Below are positions 1-5,291 of a DNA stretch of 5,291 nt, one piece after another (the first letter of the stretch is position 1; every line of letters starts with the position of its first letter). A program made the translations under genes and the position numbers. The notes beneath the pieces are model-generated. The model ran no database searches, was not told the origin of the DNA, and saw nothing but the letters and a program-made list of their open reading frames with translations. The stretch spans positions 1-5,291 of the forward strand of contig JAJYGM010000606.1 of assembly GCA_021785095.1 (NCBI GenBank), read 5' to 3'. Origin of the DNA: Actinomycetes bacterium (GTDB lineage Bacteria > Actinomycetota > Acidimicrobiia > Acidimicrobiales > Bog-793).

Positions 1-1
1 C

Positions 2-493
2 AAGGGGACGCCGCTCGTCAAGGAGACCCACGGACTTCTCGAAGTCGGCGCTGGCGTGCGCTTCATCGGCAACGTCGAGGGGAGGGACCTCCTCCCGAGC
101 GTCGCCGACGTGGTCGTGACCGACGGGTTCACCGGGAACGTGACGCTCAAGGCGCTGGAGGGATCGCTTCGCTTCATCGTGCAAACGCTCTTCGAGGTCC
201 TCACGACCGATGAGCAGACGCGCGCCGCTTCGGAGGTCCTCCTCCCGTACCTGCTCCCCATCGCCTCCGAGCTCGATCCCGAGAACACCGGCGGGGCGAT
301 GCTCCTCGGGGTCGACGGGATCTGCGTGATCAGCCACGGGTCGTCGAGCGCGACCGCCGTGCACAATGCCATCCGCGTCGCGCGCGATCTGGCTCGTTCG
401 GACCTGACCGGGCTGCTGGCGGCGGCGGTCGGGCGCACACGCGAGGCGGCGCTTGGGACCGGCGCTGGTCCTGGCATACTCAGGTCTCGGTAA
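2..493 (+). CDS. plsX: Phosphate acyltransferase PlsX, C-terminal part (5' end outside window)
   Basis: PlsX is a peripheral membrane enzyme that converts acyl-ACP and inorganic phosphate into acyl-phosphate, which PlsY then uses to acylate glycerol-3-phosphate in phospholipid synthesis. The reading frame is open from the left edge (first whole codon at 2) to TAA at 491-493, giving 163 residues, about half of the usual length of roughly 330. Family hallmarks occur in the expected order: FIGNVEGRD (about 62-88), VVVTDGFTGNV (about 110-142), GGAMLLGVDG (about 290-319) and the ISHGSSSA segment (about 329-355), followed by a helix AVHNAIRVARDL typical of the C-terminus. The tail after this helix (to GPGILRSR) is somewhat longer than in many homologues and low in complexity. 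The valine codon at 56 is internal, because homology begins upstream of it. The acyl carrier gene follows after 34 bases, so enzyme and substrate carrier are probably co-expressed. The family call is firm; the N-terminal half cannot be seen. Confidence 0.95.
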   Translation, partial: KGTPLVKETHGLLEVGAGVRFIGNVEGRDLLPSVADVVVTDGFTGNVTLKALEGSLRFIVQTLFEVLTTDEQTRAASEVLLPYLLPIASELDPENTGGAMLLGVDGICVISHGSSSATAVHNAIRVARDLARSDLTGLLAAAVGRTREAALGTGAGPGILRSR

Positions 494-516
494 CATCCCC
501 GCGTCCGATCGTCGAC

Positions 517-522
517 GAGGAG
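517..522 (+). promoter_or_regulatory. Ribosome binding site of the acyl carrier protein gene
   Basis: GAGGAG lies 5 bases before the GTG at 528. It is the best Shine-Dalgarno match in the window. It decides the start of the carrier protein in favour of GTG 528 rather than in-frame upstream codons that would run back into plsX (for example TTG at 453). Confidence 0.75.
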
Positions 523-527
523 CCCAG

Positions 528-824
528 GTGCCAGCTGAGACCCACATCGAGCGTGCTCCCCTCGACCGCCAGGCGGTGTTCGAGCTGATCAGGGATCAGC
601 TCGCTGACATCCTCGAGACGGATCCTGGGCGGATCACCGAGGGCTCTTCGTTCGCCGAAGACCTCGACGCTGACTCCCTCGCGCTCATCGAGCTCGTCGA
701 GGCGCTCGAGGAGGAGCTCGGAGAACGTTCCGTCGGGTTTCGCATCGACGACGAGGACTTGGAGGACCTTCGCACCGTCCGTGATGCCGTCGACTATGTC
801 GTCGCGAAGCTCGGAGAGAGCTGA
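528..824 (+). CDS. acpP: Acyl carrier protein (AcpP-like, 98 residues)
   Basis: This small acidic protein should carry acyl chains on a 4'-phosphopantetheine arm for fatty acid and phospholipid synthesis in the cytoplasm. The attachment site is the DADSL motif, with Ser50 (TCC at 675-677) at the start of helix II, followed by ALIELVEALEEELG. The preceding FAEDL and the final helix TVRDAVDYVVAKL also match the family. GTG 528 is chosen because of the GAGGAG 5 bases upstream and because it gives a sensible N-terminus (MPAETHIERAPLDRQ). At 98 residues it is longer than the E. coli protein (78): about a dozen extra N-terminal residues, and about four extra residues between helix II and helix III (LGERSVGFRIDDED). 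The usual DSLDxVEL motif reads DSLALIEL. Position next to plsX supports a role in primary lipid synthesis, but a specialised carrier protein cannot be excluded, so the gene symbol is tentative. Confidence 0.88.
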   Translation: MPAETHIERAPLDRQAVFELIRDQLADILETDPGRITEGSSFAEDLDADSLALIELVEALEEELGERSVGFRIDDEDLEDLRTVRDAVDYVVAKLGES

Positions 825-834
825 CCGGGCCCAC

Positions 835-1527
835 GTGGAGGGAACCAGCGGCGGCACGGCGCGGCTTGCGGAGCGCCTTGGGCACGAGCACGCCTCCTCG
901 CTGCTCCACCAGAGCCTCTCGCATCGAAGCTGGTGCGCCGAGCAGGGCGGCGCTCCGTCGAACGAGCGACTCGAGTTCCTTGGTGACGCGGTGCTCGGAC
1001 TGGTCGTCGCCGAGCACTGCTTCCGCCGCTTCCCCGAGATGCCCGAGGGGGAGCTCGCCAAGGTCCGAGCGGCGGTGGTCAACGCACGTGTGCTCGCCGA
1101 GGTGGCCGACGAGCTCGACATCGGCAGCGCCCTCCTGCTGGGCAAGGGCGAGGAGACCTCAGGGGGCCGCACGAAGCCGTCCATCCTGGCTGACGCCTTC
1201 GAGGCGGTGATCGGGGCGCTGTACCTCGAGGCAGGATGGACGGCGGCCGAGCAGATGATCCTCGGCTTCCTCGCCCCCCGTATCGAACGGGCAGCCGCCG
1301 AGCCGGACGACTTCGACCAGAAGGGGCTCCTCCAGGAGCTCACCGTGCGTCAGGGAGTGGGCATCCCCCGGTACGTGGTCGTCGGAAGCGGGCCCGACCA
1401 CGACCGGCAGTTCGAGGCGGAGGTGTTCGTAAACGGCGTCCGGCGGGGCGCCGGCGCCGGCGGGACGAAGAAAGACGCCGAGCAGGAGGCCGCCCGCCAA
1501 GCCCTCTCGGAGCTGCGGCGTGCCTGA
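835..1527 (+). CDS. rnc: Ribonuclease III
   Basis: RNase III cuts double-stranded RNA, for example in rRNA precursor and mRNA processing, as a Mg2+-dependent homodimer. Numbered from GTG 835 the protein has 230 residues, close to the 226 of E. coli. The nuclease domain (about 10-155) has the signature NERLEFLGDAVL (43-54) and the expected acidic residues E44, E47, D51, E71, D120 and E123, the last two in ILADAFEAVIGALYL. The double-stranded RNA-binding domain (about 159-229) begins DQKGLLQEL and ends with the GTKKDAEQEAARQAL motif. The start is uncertain: GTG 835 gives the family length and lies 10 bases after the carrier gene stop, but its nearest purine-rich stretch (813-820) is 14 bases away. 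GTG 781, ATG 784 and ATG 796 are in frame and would add 18, 17 or 13 residues while overlapping the carrier gene. The stop codon overlaps the start of mutM. All catalytic residues are present, so the enzyme should be active. Confidence 0.95.
   Translation: MEGTSGGTARLAERLGHEHASSLLHQSLSHRSWCAEQGGAPSNERLEFLGDAVLGLVVAEHCFRRFPEMPEGELAKVRAAVVNARVLAEVADELDIGSALLLGKGEETSGGRTKPSILADAFEAVIGALYLEAGWTAAEQMILGFLAPRIERAAAEPDDFDQKGLLQELTVRQGVGIPRYVVVGSGPDHDRQFEAEVFVNGVRRGAGAGGTKKDAEQEAARQALSELRRA
1509..1512 (+). promoter_or_regulatory. Ribosome binding site of mutM, inside the end of rnc
   Basis: GGAG lies 7 bases before the mutM GTG at 1520, within the last codons of rnc. Together with the 8-base gene overlap this suggests that ribosomes finishing rnc re-initiate on mutM. 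The motif is short, and such motifs are common in GC-rich coding DNA. Confidence 0.5.
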
Positions 1528-2422
1528 GCTCCCCGAGGTCGAGACCCTCCGCCAGGACCTGGGCAAGGAGGTTGTCAACAAGAAGATCAAGTCGGTCGCC
1601 GTCACGAACGGTCGCTCGGTCCGCCGGCACCCGAGCGCGAAGCAGTTCCGTGCGCTGCTCGAGGGCCGCACGATCAAGTCGGTTGGTCGGCTCGGGAAGT
1701 ACCTCCTCCTCTTCCTCGACAACAAGGACACGCTCGTCCTCCACCTCGGGATGAGCGGCCAACTCCTGCGCGTGAAGAGTGCCAAGGAGCCCAAGCCCAG
1801 GCATACGCACGTCGTCGTCACCTTCGTCCAGGGCGACGAGCTGCGCTACGTCGACCCCCGGACGTTCGGCGAGATGTTCGTCTCCAGCCCGCGGGTGGAC
1901 GAAGCCGTGGCCAACGGATCGTCGCTGCCTGTCGGCATGGCGAGCGCCGACGGTGCCGCGTTGCGGCGTCAGGTCCCCGAGCTCGCGCATCTCGGGTTCG
2001 ACCCGATCGAGGACCTCATGAGCTGGGACCGTTTCGGACTGCTCCTCCGCCGGCGCCGCACCGGTCTCAAGGCGCTGCTCATGGACCAAGACTTCGTGTC
2101 GGGGATCGGCAACCTGTACTCCGACGAGATCCTGTTCACTGCGGGGCTTCGTTACGATCGTCCGTCCGACGGTCTCTCGGCGACCGAAGTCCGCCGCCTC
2201 TACCGCGCCATGGTCGAGACCCTCAACGATGCGATCAAGCACCGCGGGTCCACGCTCGTCGACGAGCAGTACCGGGACCTGTTCGGCAAGGCCGGCGACT
2301 ACCAGGGCAGTCACCAGGTCTACGACAGGGAAGGGGAACCCTGCCGCCGCTGCCGGAACCCCATCGTGCGGGCGAAAGTCGCCGGACGATCGACTTTCTA
2401 CTGCGAGCACTGCCAGGTCTGA
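1520..2422 (+). CDS. mutM: Formamidopyrimidine-DNA glycosylase (Fpg/MutM)
   Basis: This base excision repair enzyme removes 8-oxoguanine and ring-opened purines from DNA and cuts the resulting abasic site by beta/delta elimination. The start GTG 1520 is fixed by the protein itself: after Met removal Pro2 is the catalytic N-terminal amine, followed by Glu3 in PELPEVET. K60 in GRLGKYLLL matches the conserved catalytic-domain lysine. The residues that fill the space left by the flipped base are kept as M78 (HLGMSGQL), R114 and F116 (DPRTF). The helix-two-turn-helix segment is at about 181-210 (LMDQDFVSGIGNLYSDE). The C-terminal zinc finger has C275, C278, C295 and C298, with R290 in GRSTFYC contacting DNA; this finger and M-R-F favour Fpg over Nei. 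Length is 300 residues against about 270 usually; most of the excess is an insertion of about 24 residues between F116 and H157. The gene overlaps rnc by 8 bases and precedes smc by 51. Confidence 0.97.
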   Translation: MPELPEVETLRQDLGKEVVNKKIKSVAVTNGRSVRRHPSAKQFRALLEGRTIKSVGRLGKYLLLFLDNKDTLVLHLGMSGQLLRVKSAKEPKPRHTHVVVTFVQGDELRYVDPRTFGEMFVSSPRVDEAVANGSSLPVGMASADGAALRRQVPELAHLGFDPIEDLMSWDRFGLLLRRRRTGLKALLMDQDFVSGIGNLYSDEILFTAGLRYDRPSDGLSATEVRRLYRAMVETLNDAIKHRGSTLVDEQYRDLFGKAGDYQGSHQVYDREGEPCRRCRNPIVRAKVAGRSTFYCEHCQV

Positions 2423-2473
2423 GCGCGACGGTTCCCGGTCGCAGCGCCGGGCCGTTGGTAGGGTCGGCTGCCG
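2423..2473 (+). other. mutM-smc spacer with small hairpin
   Basis: The 51-base spacer holds an imperfect inverted repeat: GCGACGG (2425-2431), loop TTC, then CC, one bulged G, and GTCGC (2435-2442), about 7 base pairs. No T-run follows, so it does not look like an intrinsic terminator; it could affect mRNA stability or be chance in GC-rich DNA. I see no convincing promoter. The only candidate smc Shine-Dalgarno sequence is a weak AGGG at 2460-2463, 10 bases before the ATG. An in-frame TAG at 2459 rules out an earlier smc start. Confidence 0.4.
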
Positions 2474-5291
2474 ATGTTCCTCAAGTCCCTCAGCATGAAG
2501 GGGTTCAAGTCGTTCGCGGACCCGACGGTGCTCGAGTTCGAGCCGGGGCTGACCGTCGTGGTGGGCCCCAACGGCAGCGGCAAGTCCAACATCGTGGACG
2601 CAGTGACGTGGGTGCTCGGCGCGCAGGGGCCCCGCACGTTGCGGTCCCAAAAGATGGAGGACGTGATCTTCGCAGGCACGTCGAGCCGGCCCGCGCTCGG
2701 GCGCGCCGAGGTGTCCCTCACGATCGACAACGCCTCGGGGAAGCTCCCGGTTCCCATGGCCGAGGTCACCATCACGCGCACGTTGTTCCGCTCCGGCGAC
2801 AGCGAGTACGCCATCAACGGCACGCCCTGCAGGCTGCTCGACATCCAAGACCTGCTCAACGACTCCGGGGTCGGCCGCCAGCAGCACATGATCATCGGGC
2901 AGAACCAGCTCGACGCCGTGCTGACCGCGCGCCCCGAGGAGCGGCGGGCGGTGATCGAGGAAGCTGCCGGTGTCTTGAAGCACCGGCGGCGCCGCGAGCG
3001 AGCGGAGCGAAGGCTCGCCTCGACGCAGGAGAACCTCGAGCGCCTGGGCGACCTGGTGCGGGAGCTTCGCCGGCAGATCCGGCCCCTCGAGCGCCAGGCA
3101 GCGGCAGCCAGGTCGCACGCGTCGATCACCGCTGAGCTGCACGGCCTGCGCGTGCACCTTGTCGGTGCGGAGCTGGCTGCCCTCGGCGCGCGCAGGGAGA
3201 AGGCCGCGGCGGACCTCGCTTCACTCACCGACGAGGAGCAGCGGCTCCGTGAGTCCCTGGAGGCTCTGGACGCGCAGGCCGCCGCGACCACAGCAGAGCT
3301 GTCCGCGGGCCGTGAGCAGGATCTCGCGGGGGTGCTCGCCGGCGTCCAGGCTCTGGTCGAGCGCGCGAAAGGCACGGCGAACCTGCTGCGCGAACGGTCC
3401 AGGGCGCTCGCGCAGGCACTCGACGCCGCGGCGGACGTCGACGTCGTGTCGACGCTCGAGGCCGAGGCTGCGCGCCTGGCGGACGAGCTGCACGAGGTCG
3501 ACGACGACGAGACTGCACTCGCACCCGAGCTGGACTCTCTCGCGCGGCGCATGGCGGCGCTCGCGGCGGAGGAGGGGACGCACCGGCTCAGGTGGGGCGA
3601 CGGGAGCGAGCTGGACGCCGCGAGCAGGGCTGTCGACGAGCTGCGTCGGCGCGCAGAGCTCCAAGAGCGGGCCGTGGAGCAGGGCCGCCGCGAGATCTCG
3701 GGGCTCGGCGAGCGCCTGGCCTCGGTGCGCGCGCGTGCCCATCAGCTGGAGTCGTCGGTCGAGGCGCTCGATGCGCGTTGCGTCGCGCTCGAGGAGGAGG
3801 CGTCCCGGCTCGGCGCTGCGGTCACCGAGGCGGAGAAGCTGCACGAGGCCGCGCGCCTTGCCACGACCTCTGCCGAAGAGGCGGCCCGGGCGGCAGACCA
3901 GGAGCGTCACCGCTCCGCGGCACGCGCCGAGGCGCTCGCTCGTGCGCTCCACGAGCTCCAGGGCGCGGGCGGGAGGGAGCTTCTGTCCGACGTCGACGGC
4001 GTCATCGGCTCCCTCGTCGACCTCGTCGAGATCGACCCTGGTTGGGAGGCTGCGTTCGACGCTGCCGCGGGCGCCGCGGTGTCGGCGGTGGTGGTGTCCG
4101 GCCGCGATGCTGCGCACGCGGCCTTGGCGCGTCTGCACGACCGGGGCGCGACCGGGGCGCTGCTGCCGACTGGAGCAGCGATCCGCCCCGTCGGGTCCGG
4201 CGCCGTGCCCGGAGACCTACCTCGCGACTTGCCCGTGGGCGCGCGTCCTCTTCGACCGCACGTGCGCCTGCGGCGCCCGATCGGTTCCGACGTCGACGAC
4301 GTGCTCGACGCGCTCGTCGGTCGCGCGGTTCGGGTCGAGGATTGGGAGGCCGCGCTCGACCTTGCGCTGGACCGCCCTGACCTGGTCGTCGTGACCCCGG
4401 ACGGAGACCGGTTCTCGGGCGCGGGCTGGCGCGTGCGCTCCTCCTCCGGCATCGTCACCGCAGCGGCCGTCGAGGACGCCGAGCTGCGCGCGGCGCAGGC
4501 CGCGACCCGCGCCGAGGGCGCGGGTATGGCGCTCGCCGAGTCTCGGCGCCTGCTCGAGGTTGCCGCCTCCCGCGATCGCGACGCGGCAAGGGCGTACGAC
4601 CGACACGAGGCGGATCGCGCTGCCACGGCCGCGGAGCGGCGCAGGGCAGAAGAGGAGCGTGCTCGCGTCGCCTCGGAGCTCGACGAGACGAGCGACGTGC
4701 GCGCCACGCTCGTCTCGAAGCTCGAGACCGATCATGGGGAGCTCGCGAGGCTCGAGCTCGCGCTCGCGGACGCGCGATCGCATGCTTCGGCCGCTGTACA
4801 GCGCGCCTCGGAGGCGGCCGCGGCCGCGCAGGAGCTGGCTGACGGGCGGCGCCGGCTCGAAGCGCAGCGTCATGACCTCGACGTGCGCGCCGCGAGCGTC
4901 GCGGAGCGCCGCCGCGTGCTGTCGGCACGCCAGCGCGAGATCGAGCGGCGCCTCATTGGGCACGGGGACGAGCGCGAGGCCGCGGCCCGGCGCCGCCAAC
5001 ACCTGGAGCTCGAGGGCAAGGCGCTCGAGCGTCTCCAGCCCACGGTTCAACGAGAGCGGGACCGCCTCGAAGCGATGCTCGGCGCACTCCGACGCGCCTA
5101 CGCCGACCAGTCGGCGCGTCTCCGGGCGGGCGCGGCGAGAATGGAGTCGATCCGAGCGCAACGCTCGGCCCTGGAGCAGCGCCAGGTGACCGTCGGCGAA
5201 CGTGCACGCGCCGTCGACCGCGAGGTTGCGGAGGTGACGTTGCGAGCGGACAGCCTGGTCGAGACGATCGAGCACGAGCTGGGCGTCGCTC
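2474..5291 (+). CDS. smc: Chromosome segregation protein SMC, N-terminal part (3' end outside window)
   Basis: SMC is the ATP-driven, ring-forming motor that, with ScpA and ScpB, compacts and helps segregate bacterial chromosomes. The frame is open from ATG 2474 to the right edge (939 codons), roughly four fifths of the usual length near 1,190. The N-terminal ATPase half has MFLKSLSMKGFKSFAD, Walker A GPNGSGKS (31-38), the R57 region LRSQKMEDVIFAGT, and the Q-loop region IGQNQLDAVL (141-150), followed by EERRAVIEEAAGVLKHRRRR (155-174). Residues from about 175 to 498 are Ala/Glu/Arg/Leu-rich coiled coil. The hinge spans about 500-660 (ELLSDVDGVIGSLVDL, GALLPTG at 561-567, VVTPDGDRF near 640-647). 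The returning coiled coil fills the rest. The C-terminal signature motif and Walker B, needed for ATPase activity, lie beyond the window. ATG 2474 is the only start after the in-frame TAG at 2459. Odd points: Asn144 where Gly is usual, and a divergent hinge end. The long Arg-rich coil could suggest other SMC-like ATPases, but the N-terminus and hinge fit chromosomal SMC. Confidence 0.96.
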   Translation, partial: MFLKSLSMKGFKSFADPTVLEFEPGLTVVVGPNGSGKSNIVDAVTWVLGAQGPRTLRSQKMEDVIFAGTSSRPALGRAEVSLTIDNASGKLPVPMAEVTITRTLFRSGDSEYAINGTPCRLLDIQDLLNDSGVGRQQHMIIGQNQLDAVLTARPEERRAVIEEAAGVLKHRRRRERAERRLASTQENLERLGDLVRELRRQIRPLERQAAAARSHASITAELHGLRVHLVGAELAALGARREKAAADLASLTDEEQRLRESLEALDAQAAATTAELSAGREQDLAGVLAGVQALVERAKGTANLLRERSRALAQALDAAADVDVVSTLEAEAARLADELHEVDDDETALAPELDSLARRMAALAAEEGTHRLRWGDGSELDAASRAVDELRRRAELQERAVEQGRREISGLGERLASVRARAHQLESSVEALDARCVALEEEASRLGAAVTEAEKLHEAARLATTSAEEAARAADQERHRSAARAEALARALHELQGAGGRELLSDVDGVIGSLVDLVEIDPGWEAAFDAAAGAAVSAVVVSGRDAAHAALARLHDRGATGALLPTGAAIRPVGSGAVPGDLPRDLPVGARPLRPHVRLRRPIGSDVDDVLDALVGRAVRVEDWEAALDLALDRPDLVVVTPDGDRFSGAGWRVRSSSGIVTAAAVEDAELRAAQAATRAEGAGMALAESRRLLEVAASRDRDAARAYDRHEADRAATAAERRRAEEERARVASELDETSDVRATLVSKLETDHGELARLELALADARSHASAAVQRASEAAAAAQELADGRRRLEAQRHDLDVRAASVAERRRVLSARQREIERRLIGHGDEREAAARRRQHLELEGKALERLQPTVQRERDRLEAMLGALRRAYADQSARLRAGAARMESIRAQRSALEQRQVTVGERARAVDREVAEVTLRADSLVETIEHELGVA

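Noticed and set aside
453..527. A longer acyl carrier protein starting at TTG 453 inside plsX
   Set aside because: The extra residues do not resemble any ACP N-terminus, while GTG 528 has GAGGAG at ideal spacing.
480..1343. A 287-codon open frame on the - strand across the acyl carrier gene and rnc
   Set aside because: It is antisense to genes with clear family motifs, and its Ser/Arg-rich translation is typical of a shadow frame.
2425..2442. Hairpin after mutM as an intrinsic terminator
   Set aside because: The stem is short and bulged and no T-run follows. smc starts 31 bases later with no visible promoter, so read-through is more likely.
1340..3157. A 605-codon open frame on the - strand across mutM and the start of smc
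   Set aside because: It lies antisense to two certain genes, its protein is Arg/Ala/Leu/Val-rich without recognisable motifs, and long antisense frames are expected where codons almost always end in G or C.
3159..4394. A 411-codon + strand frame inside smc, which might suggest that smc is broken near 3157
   Set aside because: I translated the SMC frame codon by codon from 2474 to 5290 and found no stop. The alternative frame gives an Arg/Ser-rich protein without motifs.
4217..5275. A 352-codon open frame on the - strand inside smc
   Set aside because: It is antisense to the continuous SMC frame and is Arg/Ala/Leu-rich with no domain features; it reflects the composition of the coiled-coil coding DNA.
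3000..5291. Frequent CTCGAG/GAGCTC-like and GCGCG-rich short repeats as a possible repeat array
   Set aside because: They are irregularly spaced and follow from Leu-Glu, Glu-Leu and Ala-Arg codon pairs in the coiled coil.

Overview
The window is a stretch of bacterial chromosome carrying five tightly packed housekeeping genes, all on the + strand: plsX (3' end only) - acpP-like acyl carrier protein - rnc (RNase III) - mutM/fpg (formamidopyrimidine-DNA glycosylase) - smc (5' part only). The DNA is very GC-rich, third codon positions are almost always G or C, GTG starts are used, and the proteins are rich in Ala, Arg, Glu and Asp. The rnc-mutM-smc order is typical of Actinobacteria. Combined with plsX and an acyl carrier gene directly upstream, it suggests an actinobacterial lineage outside the classic Streptomyces/Mycobacterium model, perhaps Acidimicrobiia-like. 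This placement is inference from gene order and composition, not from a database comparison.

Layout. Positions 2-493 hold the C-terminal part of PlsX, which enters from the left edge. After a 34-base gap with a clear Shine-Dalgarno sequence comes a 98-residue acyl carrier protein (528-824). RNase III follows (preferred start GTG 835, stop 1527; upstream starts overlapping the carrier gene cannot be excluded). MutM (1520-2422) starts inside the last codons of rnc with an 8-base overlap, which suggests translational coupling. A 51-base spacer with a small hairpin but no U-tract separates mutM from smc, which runs from 2474 off the right edge. The 939 smc codons present cover the N-terminal ATPase half, the first coiled-coil arm, the hinge and much of the returning arm.

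How the genes fit together. PlsX converts acyl-ACP to acyl-phosphate for phospholipid synthesis, so its pairing with an acyl carrier protein is a metabolic match. RNase III (RNA processing), MutM (8-oxoguanine repair) and SMC (chromosome condensation and segregation) have separate functions but form a conserved cluster, probably one transcription unit here: no gap exceeds 51 bases, and no promoter or intrinsic terminator is visible.

I see no mobile element, CRISPR array, RNA gene or undescribed system. The points worth a second look are small: an enlarged loop in MutM, a longer than usual acyl carrier protein, a Gly-to-Asn change in the SMC Q-loop region, a divergent end to the SMC hinge, and the uncertain rnc start.
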